This document shows, one piece after another, positions 1-6,978 of a stretch of DNA of 14,226 nt; positions within the stretch are counted from its first letter, which is position 1; every line of letters begins with the position of its first letter. The notes under the pieces were generated by a model. The model was not told where the DNA came from and did no database searches. It saw only the letters and a list, made by a program, of their open reading frames with translations. The stretch covers positions 1,031 through 15,256 of the forward strand of contig DMFQ01000430.1 in the NCBI GenBank assembly GCA_003450555.1, read 5' to 3'. The translations under genes and the position numbers were made by a program. Source of the DNA: Ktedonobacter sp. Its GTDB lineage: Bacteria; Chloroflexota; Ktedonobacteria; Ktedonobacterales; Ktedonobacteraceae.

Positions 1-8
1 TCCTTTTC

Positions 9-989
9 TTAGTGATCCGGTGAAAGAGCGTTGCCCCATTCAATGGCGCGCGCCTCACGAAAGGCTGCTTTGTCCTTGCGGGTCACAATAGAATTCTGCA
101 AGCCCTCTGGTGTACAGAGTTCCAGGTGGATGTGTCCGGGCCGAATCTGCGGGTGCCTGAGGACGCGAGCGCGGATGGGCAAACCTTTCGTGCGAGACGC
201 CGCAATATAAGAAAATTTCTCATCCTCGTATGAAAGAGTGGCTTGCTTCGCCTGGCGCTGCAGCTGGCTGCGTGCTATACGCTGCGCGAAATGGCACCAA
301 TCATTATTGGCCATGGGACAAGGAAGGTTGTGAGGACAGGGCGCGACGATGTTGGCACCTGCGGCAATCAGTTGCTGGCGCGCTTGTAGGATGTGGGAGA
401 AACCGATGGGAGTACCGGGTTCAATGATGACCAGCGTGTCCGTCGTGATCGACCACAGTTTATTGATCAATGTCTCGCGCTGTGAAGCGGGCAACTCGTT
501 GAGCACATAGGCTGTGGTCACAAGGTCTTTTGGTTCGCTTTCCCACTGTCCCAGCAGGTCAACTTTCTGCCAGGTGGCCTCGCGTACAGCGGCAGAGCGA
601 GCGTGGGTGGCCAACTGCTTGCCAAAGGCGATCATGTCATCATCTCGTTCAAGCAGCGCTATCTGCGCTAAATCTGGCCATACCTGACTTGCTGCCCACA
701 GCGCGGTACCAGGACCAGCGCCTGCATCGAGCATTGTACGTGGCTGCCAATCAGGGCGGCGCTTGCGCGTTTCGTTGAGCGCGGCATAGATTGCCGCGAA
801 TGTTGCGGGCAGGCGGTAGGCAGCATAGGCAATCACGTCCGCGCTTGTATGCAGAAACGTCCCTTCCGCTGGTGGATGGCCGCCACGGTAGCGATTTGAG
901 AGCCTTTCAACCGTGGCAGCGATGCTTTTTTGCGGGATGTTGGCTAATTCATTCGTCAGGGCAAGGCGCAGATCGGTGGGCAAATCCAT
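9..989 (-). CDS. Rsm22-like ribosome-associated SAM-dependent methyltransferase
   Basis: A 326-aa protein of the Rsm22/METTL17 family. It has a class I methyltransferase fold with motif I LDAGAGPGT (residues 87-95), an acidic segment LLERD (112-116), AYVLNEL (160-166) and VIIEPGTPIGF (187-197). A cysteine cluster follows: C218 and C224 in CPHNLPC, C232 in DWCHF, and C292 in LELCTP. Family knowledge: mitochondrial Rsm22 and METTL17 bind the small ribosomal subunit during assembly and hold a [4Fe-4S] cluster with a similar cysteine layout; whether bacterial members methylate rRNA is not settled. The ATG at 987-989 follows an AGGAAAA ribosome site. The gene is last in an operon, 12 nt after the second ABC exporter gene, and the TAA stop lies at the window edge. 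The family call is strong; the substrate is unknown. Confidence 0.85.
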   Translation of the reverse strand: MDLPTDLRLALTNELANIPQKSIAATVERLSNRYRGGHPPAEGTFLHTSADVIAYAAYRLPATFAAIYAALNETRKRRPDWQPRTMLDAGAGPGTALWAASQVWPDLAQIALLERDDDMIAFGKQLATHARSAAVREATWQKVDLLGQWESEPKDLVTTAYVLNELPASQRETLINKLWSITTDTLVIIEPGTPIGFSHILQARQQLIAAGANIVAPCPHNLPCPMANNDWCHFAQRIARSQLQRQAKQATLSYEDEKFSYIAASRTKGLPIRARVLRHPQIRPGHIHLELCTPEGLQNSIVTRKDKAAFREARAIEWGNALSPDH

Positions 990-1001
990 AACACTTTTTT
1001 C

Positions 1002-2798
1002 CTACTGGGCGTATTGAAACTCGTATAACCTGCGATAGACGCCCTGGCGGTTCAGCAGCTCCTCGTGGCTGCCCTGCTCGACAATGCGCCCTTTGTGCAG
1101 GACGATTATGCGGTCGACATTGCGGATCGTTGACAGGCGGTGGGCAATAATAATCGAGGTGCGATTGATCATGAGCTTATTCAAAGCATCCTGGATCAAT
1201 ACCTCCGTCTCCGTATCGACGCTGGAAGTCGCCTCGTCCAGGATGAGTAGAATTTCGGGGTTGAAAGCGACCGCCCTGGCGAAAGCCAGGAGCTGCTTCT
1301 GGCCCACTGAAAGTCCCGCACCGCGCTCGCGGATTTCCTCATTATACGTGTTGGGCAATTGCCCGATGAAGTGGGCGGCATTGACATATTCCGCCGCTTT
1401 GCGGATCATCTCATCGCTGATCTGTTCCTCGTGCAGGCGGATATTGCTGGCGATAGTGCCGGAAAAGATAAAAGGATCTTGCAGTACGGCGCCAATATGT
1501 TTACGCAGGTCTTGCTGGCGTATTTCACGTATGTCGATGCCATCGACGTAGATAGCGCCTTTTTGGACATCGTAGAAGCGCGACATGAGACTGATAATCG
1601 AGGTTTTACCGGCGCCCGTGGCTCCAACAAAGGCTACACGCTCGCCAGGTTGAATCTTGAAAGAGATCCCTTTTAGTATCCAATCGCCGGGATTATAGGC
1701 AAACCATACGTCGCGAAACTCGATCTCACCACGCACTGACCCCAGTTCTTTTGGCTTTGCGGTATCCTGAATGGTGATTGGCTCATCGAGCACTTTAAAG
1801 ATGCGCTCGGAACTTGCCATGGCCGATTGGAGGATATTGTACTTCTCGGCGAGGTCGCGAATTGGCAGGAAGAAGCGATCCACGTATTGCAAATAGGCAA
1901 CCAATGCACCCAGCGTAAGCGCCCCCAGCAGGATTCTCCCGCCGCCATACCAGATAATCAGGGCAATTGCCAGTGAACTAAAGAAATTTGTGATTGAGCT
2001 GAACAGGACAAAATAGCGCAAGGAGCGAATCGTTTGCTGCAGGTAATCACGGTTCAGCACGTCAAAGTGCTCATAATTGCGCTGTTCGCGATTAAACAGT
2101 TGGACAACATTCATGCCGGCGATATTTTCCGCGATGTAAGCGTTGATGCGGGCAAGGCGAACGCGGATGGCGCGAAAATTATCGCGCATAGCAACGCGGA
2201 AATAGGAGGCGGTCCACAAGAGCGGCGGTATGACGATAAACGTGACGAGTGCGAGCTGCCAGTTGATAATCAGCAGTGCGATGGTCACGCCAACCAGTGT
2301 CAAGACATCACCAAGGATGGAGATGGCTCCAGAAGTGAACATTTCGTTCAACGAATCTACATCATTGGTCAGGCGGGTCATCAACCGACCCACCGGATTG
2401 TGATCGAAATACGCGAGTGAGAGACGTTGAAAGTGTTCAAACATCTGGGAACGCATATCGAACATGATGCGCTGCCCAACGATACTGAGGAGGAGGACAT
2501 GCAGATAACGCAGCGCAAAACCCAGTATTAAGATGAAAAAATAGAGGCTTGCCACCATCAGTAAACCAAAACTGCGCTGATTTGAGTCCAGCCCCTGTAC
2601 TTTAGGCACGATATAGTGGTCAATGCCGTAATACGTCAAAGCTGGTCCAACAAGGTCGATAAGCGAGACGAGCACAAGCAACACCATCGCCAGCGAGGTC
2701 AGCCATGTGTAAGGACGCACATAGGTGAGCAGGCGGCGCATGATACGCGCATCGTAGGCTTTACCCAGTATTTCATCTTCCTGAAAAAATGTCGCCAT
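1002..2798 (-). CDS. ABC exporter half-transporter, catalytic-site subunit (heterodimer partner B)
   Basis: A 598-aa half-size ABC exporter: an N-terminal six-helix type I exporter membrane domain (about residues 30-320), then a nucleotide-binding domain. The NBD has Walker A GATGAGKTS, Q-loop LQDPFIFSG, signature LSVGQ (496-500, V replacing the usual first G of the GG pair), Walker B LLILDE with catalytic Glu522, and H-loop IIAHRLS. The altered signature with an intact catalytic Glu is what is expected of the TM288/LmrD/YheH-like member of a heterodimeric exporter. The ATG at 2796-2798 lies 1 nt after the stop of the upstream half-transporter, and its ribosome site (AGAGGAT) is inside that gene, so translation is probably coupled. 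The substrate cannot be read from sequence; drugs or lipids are typical of the family. Confidence 0.9.
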   Translation of the reverse strand: MATFFQEDEILGKAYDARIMRRLLTYVRPYTWLTSLAMVLLVLVSLIDLVGPALTYYGIDHYIVPKVQGLDSNQRSFGLLMVASLYFFILILGFALRYLHVLLLSIVGQRIMFDMRSQMFEHFQRLSLAYFDHNPVGRLMTRLTNDVDSLNEMFTSGAISILGDVLTLVGVTIALLIINWQLALVTFIVIPPLLWTASYFRVAMRDNFRAIRVRLARINAYIAENIAGMNVVQLFNREQRNYEHFDVLNRDYLQQTIRSLRYFVLFSSITNFFSSLAIALIIWYGGGRILLGALTLGALVAYLQYVDRFFLPIRDLAEKYNILQSAMASSERIFKVLDEPITIQDTAKPKELGSVRGEIEFRDVWFAYNPGDWILKGISFKIQPGERVAFVGATGAGKTSIISLMSRFYDVQKGAIYVDGIDIREIRQQDLRKHIGAVLQDPFIFSGTIASNIRLHEEQISDEMIRKAAEYVNAAHFIGQLPNTYNEEIRERGAGLSVGQKQLLAFARAVAFNPEILLILDEATSSVDTETEVLIQDALNKLMINRTSIIIAHRLSTIRNVDRIIVLHKGRIVEQGSHEELLNRQGVYRRLYEFQYAQ

Positions 2799-2799
2799 T

Positions 2800-4554
2800 T
2801 TAGCTATCCTCTAGCTCTTCGCCGATCAATTGTCTGCGATACATTTCAGCGTAGAGTCCACGCAACTGCAGCAGCGATGCATGCGTTCCCTCCTCGACGA
2901 TTCTGCCCTCGTCGAGCACAACAATATGGTCTAAATTCTTGACTGTAGAACAGCGGTGGGAAATAATGATGGTGGTGCGTCCCTGCATCACGCGCTGTAA
3001 ATGCTTGAGAATATCTGCCTCAGTATGTGTGTCGACGCTTGACATGGCATCATCGAGAATAAGAATAGCCGGTTCTTTGGCGATTGCACGAGCAAGCGAC
3101 GTACGCTGTTTCTGCCCACCGGAGAGGGTGACTCCACGTTCACCAATCATTGTCGTCACCCCTTCTGGAAAATCCTCAACGTCTTTAGTGAGTTGAGCGC
3201 TCTGCATAACCTCTTGTAGCCGTTTCGTGTCTAGTGCCTCTAACCCAAAGCTAATATTCTCGGCGAGGGGTACTGAAAACAAGAATGTCTCCTGCGGTAC
3301 ATACCCTATCTGGCGGCGTAGCAGGGCTAGCGGTATCTTTCGTACATCAACATCATCAATCAGCACCTGGCCTTTGCTTACATCAAACATGCGCGGCAGC
3401 AGGTTGACGAGAGTAGATTTACCGGAACCTGTTGGTCCGACAATGGCCAGTGATGAACCAACTTCTACTGTAATGTTGATATCATGCAATACTTCTCGAT
3501 CTCCATAGGAGAAAGAAACGTGTTGGAACTCCACTTTTCCCTCTAAGTGATCCCGTAATGGTTCATTAGTGCTCTCGAGTGAAGGCTCCGGCCCTACAAT
3601 AGTAGGCTGATGATCCATGACCTCATTAATACGCTTCATCGAAGCAGATCCCTGTTGAAAGAGGTTAACGACCCAACCGAACGCTATCATAGGCCAGGTA
3701 AGCTGTGCTAAATATCCTGTAAATTGTACCATTTGTCCCAGTGTGATACGCCCTTCAATAACATCCAGACCTCCGCGCCAGAGTAGAATGACCGCGGCCA
3801 ATCCAGCCAGAAAGTACATCGCTGGCCACAATAGCGCATAGAACCTGGCATAGATGATACTGAGCCGGACGTACTCCTGGTTAGCGGTGCGGAACGCGTG
3901 TAATTCATATTCTTCCTGGGTATAGGCTTTAACAGTGCGGATACCCGAAAAATTTTCCTGGGCCTGAGCTGACACTTCGCCGAACTGATCCTGGACCGAC
4001 TTGTAGCTTCGCTCTATTTTACGTGCCAACACAATAAAGACGACGGAGATCAGAGGTAAGACTGAAGTTGAGTAAATGGTCAGCCGCGCATCGATAGTGA
4101 GCATTAAGATAATGGTAGCCGTGAAGGCCACGGTGGTATTCAAGAGATTGCTAATGCCTGGACCAAGTAGACCACGAACGGCAGTGAGGTCATTGATTGC
4201 GCGAGCGACAAGGTCGCCTATTTTGTTGTGCTGGAAGTAATCAAGTTCAAGTTTCTCAAAATGCTTAAAGAGGTCAGCGCGCAGCTCATACTCAATGCGG
4301 CGCGACACCTCTGCTTGAATGAATCGGCCGTAATAGCTGAGGATAGCCTGAACTAATCCCACTAAAACGATCAACAGGCCAATGCGCAGCAGCACTCCTG
4401 GATCGGTCCTAACCTGAAGGCTATCCACAGCCAGGCGAATCAGGTAAGGCAGAATGAGCGCAACACCATTGGCTATTATAAGAAATAAAAAGCCGCCAAT
4501 CATGGCGACTCTGTACCTGAAAAGGTACGAACGCAGAGCTATTAATGCAGACAT
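2800..4554 (-). CDS. ABC exporter half-transporter, degenerate-site subunit (heterodimer partner A)
   Basis: A 584-aa half-size ABC exporter with an N-terminal type I exporter membrane domain (about residues 15-310) and a C-terminal ATPase domain. The NBD shows Walker A GPTGSGKST (about 371-379), Q-loop YVPQETFLFS, canonical signature LSGGQ, Walker B LILDD and H-loop IISHRCS. The position after the Walker B aspartate (Asp501) is Asp502 instead of the catalytic Glu, which is the mark of the TM287/LmrC/YheI-like partner. Its LSGGQ would complete the active site of the downstream subunit, while its own site pairs with LSVGQ. It is first in the operon ABC-A, ABC-B, Rsm22-like. The ATG at 4552-4554 has no clear Shine-Dalgarno sequence, and a -10-like TAGAAT lies only 7 nt upstream, so a leaderless message is possible. 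Confidence 0.9.
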   Translation of the reverse strand: MSALIALRSYLFRYRVAMIGGFLFLIIANGVALILPYLIRLAVDSLQVRTDPGVLLRIGLLIVLVGLVQAILSYYGRFIQAEVSRRIEYELRADLFKHFEKLELDYFQHNKIGDLVARAINDLTAVRGLLGPGISNLLNTTVAFTATIILMLTIDARLTIYSTSVLPLISVVFIVLARKIERSYKSVQDQFGEVSAQAQENFSGIRTVKAYTQEEYELHAFRTANQEYVRLSIIYARFYALLWPAMYFLAGLAAVILLWRGGLDVIEGRITLGQMVQFTGYLAQLTWPMIAFGWVVNLFQQGSASMKRINEVMDHQPTIVGPEPSLESTNEPLRDHLEGKVEFQHVSFSYGDREVLHDINITVEVGSSLAIVGPTGSGKSTLVNLLPRMFDVSKGQVLIDDVDVRKIPLALLRRQIGYVPQETFLFSVPLAENISFGLEALDTKRLQEVMQSAQLTKDVEDFPEGVTTMIGERGVTLSGGQKQRTSLARAIAKEPAILILDDAMSSVDTHTEADILKHLQRVMQGRTTIIISHRCSTVKNLDHIVVLDEGRIVEEGTHASLLQLRGLYAEMYRRQLIGEELEDS

Positions 4555-4560
4555 ACTGAT

Positions 4561-4590
4561 ATTCTATGCTACGATTGAGGAATAAAGCAA
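4561..4590 (-). promoter_or_regulatory. Weak candidate promoter of the ABC exporter operon
   Basis: On the minus strand TTGCTT (4585-4590) is followed after 18 nt by TAGAAT (4561-4566). The -10 matches 5/6 but the -35 only 3/6. The predicted start falls on or next to the exporter ATG at 4554, which would give a leaderless transcript. Confidence 0.25.
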
Positions 4591-4645
4591 TGGTTACCTT
4601 ATGGCAAATGTCGCGCTACGGAAGACAAATGCGCACCTTTTTGCC

Positions 4646-4668
4646 AGACGTGAGGCTAGCGCACGTCT
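4646..4668. repeat. Inverted repeat upstream of the ABC exporter operon
   Basis: AGACGTG (4646-4652) and CACGTCT (4662-4668) form a perfect 7-bp dyad with a 9-nt spacer that contains the palindrome GCTAGC. It has no T-run on either side, so it is not a standard terminator. It sits about 90-115 nt upstream of the exporter start and downstream of the 66-aa gene, so it could be an operator or a 3' stem-loop. The remainder of 4555-4741 shows no gene I can support. Confidence 0.35.
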
Positions 4669-4741
4669 CATTATCATGCTGTTTACAACTGCAAAAGCAG
4701 AAGTATTGGCAACAGAAAAAGAGGGATGTGAACGGGAGGGA

Positions 4742-4942
4742 TTAAATCAGAGCTTCTTCGAAATCGCCTACCAGTTTTTGTATTTCACGCAGGCGGCGTT
4801 CGGCCAATTCCACGTTCTCCAAAGCCTGTGCCAAAATACGAGCCTCGATCGACGTGTAGGACTCCTCGATTTCTGGATCGATAGAGCTGCCGAGTAGCTC
4901 AAGTGCGCGGTTGAGTTTGTTTTCCATGATTGCAGCAGCCAT
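4742..4942 (-). CDS. Small helical protein of unknown function (66 aa)
   Basis: I do not recognise the family. The 66-aa product is almost entirely predicted helix, rich in Glu, Leu, Ala and Arg (for example RILAQALENVELAERR), and lacks Cys, Trp and any membrane segment, so a short soluble coiled coil or helical bundle is likely. I chose the ATG at 4940-4942 because GAAGAGGT lies 7 nt upstream; the in-frame ATG 11 codons earlier would place that ribosome site inside the gene. A promoter at 5031-5060 and a dyad at 5064-5096 lie upstream, so it is probably its own unit. The long plus-strand frame over it (4601-4897) lacks a ribosome site and is treated as a shadow. Confidence 0.6.
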   Translation of the reverse strand: MAAAIMENKLNRALELLGSSIDPEIEESYTSIEARILAQALENVELAERRLREIQKLVGDFEEALI

Positions 4943-5030
4943 TGTTGTTACCTCTTCGTGGTCAAAAAATTGCATCGCATTTCCAACGAGACTATGTAAG
5001 TGAGTGGGAAACTACTATGAACAAGCACGC

Positions 5031-5060
5031 ACTATAAACGAAACTTCTTTCACTACTCAA
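5031..5060 (-). promoter_or_regulatory. Candidate sigma70 promoter for the 66-aa gene
   Basis: On the minus strand TTGAGT (5055-5060), an 18-nt spacer and TATAGT (5031-5036). Predicted start is near 5024, giving an 80-nt leader to the ATG at 4942. Confidence 0.5.
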
Positions 5061-5063
5061 TAC

Positions 5064-5096
5064 GTTGTCCAATGGCAATTGGTTACATTGGATAAC
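5064..5096. promoter_or_regulatory. CCAAT/ATTGG dyad, candidate regulator-binding site
   Basis: GTTGTCCAATG (5064-5074) and CATTGGATAAC (5086-5096) form an 11-bp inverted repeat with one mismatch. The spacer carries a further CAATTGG. The dyad lies directly upstream of the -35 at 5055-5060, a position typical for an activator. The rest of 4976-5305 holds no gene I can support. Confidence 0.45.
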
Positions 5097-5244
5097 TACG
5101 ATATTTTCTGCTTTATCTACCTACTCTAAACGTGCATCTAAGCTTATATTACACTAGACGCAAGAAAATACCAAATCGGGTCTACTACAGCTACCAACAG
5201 TCCTATACGAAGGATGATGAGTGAGCTTTTTTGATGGGTGGATA

Positions 5245-5288
5245 GGACAATGTAGCGAACGAACTCTTTGTTTTCTCGAACATTGTCC
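5245..5288 (-). terminator. Stem-loop after the cupredoxin gene, possible terminator or 3' end
   Basis: GGACAATGT (5245-5253) and ACATTGTCC (5280-5288) pair perfectly over 9 bp across a 26-nt loop, starting 18 nt after the cupredoxin stop. No T-run follows on the minus strand, so it is not a canonical intrinsic terminator; it may protect the mRNA 3' end. Confidence 0.35.
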
Positions 5289-5305
5289 CGCCACTGATTG
5301 CTCAG

Positions 5306-5743
5306 TTACTTTACAGTAATCGTCAGATTCATATTCACGTGAATCGTACAATAGATATGGAACGTCCCCGCCGTGGTAAATGGCCCAATATCATGTGTAT
5401 CGCTGCCCGCGTAATTGACGCTAACAGTTGGTGCGCCCGGCTCCTTACTGGGTTTCGGCGTCCCGTTCGCATCGTACATGCCATTCTGAAGAATATGCGG
5501 AACCGCAACATCGTCAATGATGGTAAGCTTAGAACCTTTGGGAATAGAAATGGTAGACACCAGGAAATTCGATGAGCCCATGTGCACGGCTGTGCCACTT
5601 CCCCCCGTTCCTGCTGCCGGTGTATTACCACCGTTTCCTGAAGTAGTGGCAGTGCCTGGGCGTGTACAGGCTGCAAACAAAATGCTGCCAATTGCTAAAA
5701 TAACAAGCAGCAAGGTCAAAGATCCAAGTCGCTTTGAATTCAT
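5306..5743 (-). CDS. Cupredoxin (type 1 copper) lipoprotein
   Basis: A 145-aa exported blue-copper-type electron carrier. The N-terminus has a basic start, a hydrophobic stretch (9-25) and a lipobox-like LFAAC with Cys26, so it is probably lipid-anchored outside the membrane. Residues 27-52 are a Gly/Thr/Pro-rich linker. The plastocyanin-like domain follows, with likely copper ligands His83 (AVPHIL) and Cys132, His135 and Met138 in YCTIHVNM. Spacing C-x2-H-x2-M is that of amicyanin rather than plastocyanin (x4 before Met). The ATG at 5741-5743 follows GAGAGGA by 9 nt; an upstream in-frame TTG would put that site inside the gene. It may pass electrons to or from membrane redox enzymes, but no partner gene is in the window. 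Confidence 0.8.
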   Translation of the reverse strand: MNSKRLGSLTLLLVILAIGSILFAACTRPGTATTSGNGGNTPAAGTGGSGTAVHMGSSNFLVSTISIPKGSKLTIIDDVAVPHILQNGMYDANGTPKPSKEPGAPTVSVNYAGSDTHDIGPFTTAGTFHIYCTIHVNMNLTITVK

Positions 5744-5797
5744 TACATTAGTTCCTCTCAAACTATCTTTCTACAGTACATCACCATGCTATTTCAT

Positions 5798-5826
5798 ATC
5801 ATAGAACGAGATGCAAGCCTTGTGAA
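5798..5826 (-). promoter_or_regulatory. Candidate sigma70 promoter of the cupredoxin gene
   Basis: On the minus strand TTCACA (5821-5826), a 17-nt spacer and TATGAT (5798-5803), each 5/6 to consensus. The predicted start is near 5791, about 48 nt before the ATG. Confidence 0.55.
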
Positions 5827-5870
5827 ATAGGGCAACTACCTGAGTTTTTATCGGGTAATACCTGATAGTA

Positions 5871-5896
5871 TGTTTTGTCAACGAGGCAACAAAACA
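5871..5896. repeat. Inverted repeat between divergent promoters
   Basis: TGTTTTGT (5871-5878) and ACAAAACA (5889-5896), a perfect 8-bp dyad with a 10-nt spacer. It lies between the cupredoxin promoter and the SRPBCC promoter, so it is a candidate shared operator. The near-palindrome TCGGGTAATACCTGA nearby is weaker. Nothing else is supported in 5762-5970. Confidence 0.35.
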
Positions 5897-5973
5897 ATAG
5901 TTAATCTCATCATTTATAAAAGAGATTTTAGATTAATCAATGATAAGAATTGAATATGGAAGTGCTTTATTTA

Positions 5974-6003
5974 TTGACTTTGAGCGAAACGTAATGTTAT
6001 GCT
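5974..6003 (+). promoter_or_regulatory. Candidate sigma70 promoter of the SRPBCC gene
   Basis: TTGACT (5974-5979), an 18-nt spacer and TATGCT (5998-6003). The start would be near 6010, giving a leader of about 130 nt. Confidence 0.55.
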
Positions 6004-6040
6004 AAATGAGGTGCTTGAATACGGAGGAAGAAAGAAGAAA

Positions 6041-6093
6041 GTCTGATACAGACACTCTGCGTGTGATTTCGAAGAGATGATCTGGTACCAGAC
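6041..6093. repeat. Pair of related short palindromes in the SRPBCC leader
   Basis: GTCTGATACAGAC (6041-6053; 5-bp arms, 3-nt centre) and TCTGGTACCAGA (6081-6092; perfect 12-bp palindrome followed by C). Both fit TCTG-R-TA-C(C)AGAC and their starts are about 39 nt apart, near four helical turns. They lie in the predicted untranslated leader. Confidence 0.35.
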
Positions 6094-6139
6094 CGGTTAG
6101 AAGTATTAGAAGATACAACTCCAGAAGGAGGAAATTTGT

Positions 6140-6814
6140 ATGGCAGATACACAAGGAATGGCTGAACATCGCGCTTCAGTAACAGTAAATGCTCCGGTGC
6201 ATCAAGTATATGGGCTTTTCACGCACTTCAATGACTTTCCAAAGTTCATGAGTTTTGTGAAGGAAGTCACTTACTACGATGAGCAGCGCAGTCACTGGGT
6301 AGCCGAGATCGCCGGGCGTCACGAATGGGACGCCGTCAACGAAAATTGGGTTGAGGATCGTCAGATTGGCTGGCGTTCAACCAATGGCGTGGAAAATGCT
6401 GGCCGGGTGATTTTTGAGTCATTAGGAGCAAATCAGACGCGCGTTGATGTGTTAATTCGCTACAATCCACCTGCTGGCGTACTTGGTGACGTAGGTGAAA
6501 ATCTGGTTGTTGGCGGCCGCTTTGACAAGGCATTGCAGCAAGATCTGGACAATTTCGCCCGTATGGTCGACCAGGCTCCAGCTGGTGCACTAGATCCAAC
6601 TTCCTCTAACTACCTTTTCCATAGCGGCAGTGCCGCGGCGAAGGGTACAACCACCAGCCGGCAGAATGAAACGATGGATGAGAGTTCATCAACAAGTTAT
6701 GCAGGTACAGGCTCAACTATGGAACGTCCAGTACTGGACCAGGATATTATCAGCGGTGATTACGACAGACAGACGACTCAGGGCAGCTTGAGCGATCGTA
6801 ACACGGGCTACTAA
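6140..6814 (+). CDS. SRPBCC / COQ10-type polyketide-cyclase-like protein with disordered tail
   Basis: A 224-aa protein. Residues about 8-148 form an SRPBCC (START/Bet v 1-like) helix-grip domain of the cyclase/COQ10 kind, recognisable from the opening ASVTVNAPVHQVYGLF with the FNDFPKFM segment, the central RQIGWRSTNG and a closing amphipathic helix (DKALQQDLDNFARMV). Such domains bind hydrophobic ligands; the ligand here is unknown. Residues about 150-224 are Ser/Thr/Gly/Asp-rich and probably disordered. There is no signal peptide, so it is cytosolic. AAGGAGG lies 8 nt before the ATG, one of the best ribosome sites in the window. It appears monocistronic, with a promoter near 5974 and a terminator right after the stop. 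Stress-linked expression is common for close relatives but not shown here. Confidence 0.8.
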   Translation: MADTQGMAEHRASVTVNAPVHQVYGLFTHFNDFPKFMSFVKEVTYYDEQRSHWVAEIAGRHEWDAVNENWVEDRQIGWRSTNGVENAGRVIFESLGANQTRVDVLIRYNPPAGVLGDVGENLVVGGRFDKALQQDLDNFARMVDQAPAGALDPTSSNYLFHSGSAAAKGTTTSRQNETMDESSSTSYAGTGSTMERPVLDQDIISGDYDRQTTQGSLSDRNTGY

Positions 6815-6838
6815 GCTAGAGCGCAAGCTAAGTTGAGT

Positions 6839-6878
6839 GATGGCACGGTGAATATTCACCGTGCCGTCTGGTTGTTTT
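6839..6878 (+). terminator. Intrinsic terminator after the SRPBCC gene
   Basis: GGCACGGTGAAT and ATTCACCGTGCC (6842-6865) form a perfect 24-bp palindrome, extendable outwards by a G-T and two more pairs, followed by a T-rich tail ending in TTTT at 6875-6878. Confidence 0.85.
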
Positions 6879-6908
6879 AAGAGATTTGCTGTATGCTGAA
6901 GCGATTAG

Positions 6909-6937
6909 TCAACAATATACGTGTTCTGCATTATGTA
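6909..6937 (+). promoter_or_regulatory. Candidate promoter of the DUF1003 gene
   Basis: TCAACA (6909-6914), a 17-nt spacer and TATGTA (6932-6937). The start would be near 6944, which supports the ATG at 6979 over the in-frame TTG at 6886. Confidence 0.4.
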
Positions 6938-6978
6938 CAGAAGAGTTAGAATACCAACAAGTATTGGATGAACAGAGT

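Noticed and set aside
4601..4897. 98-codon plus-strand frame opposite the 66-aa gene
   Set aside because: No ribosome site, no recognisable domain, and it is largely antisense to a frame with a good ribosome site and promoter.
6886..6978. TTG start extending the DUF1003 protein by 31 residues
   Set aside because: It begins within 10 nt of the preceding terminator, has no ribosome site and lies upstream of a candidate promoter at 6909-6937.
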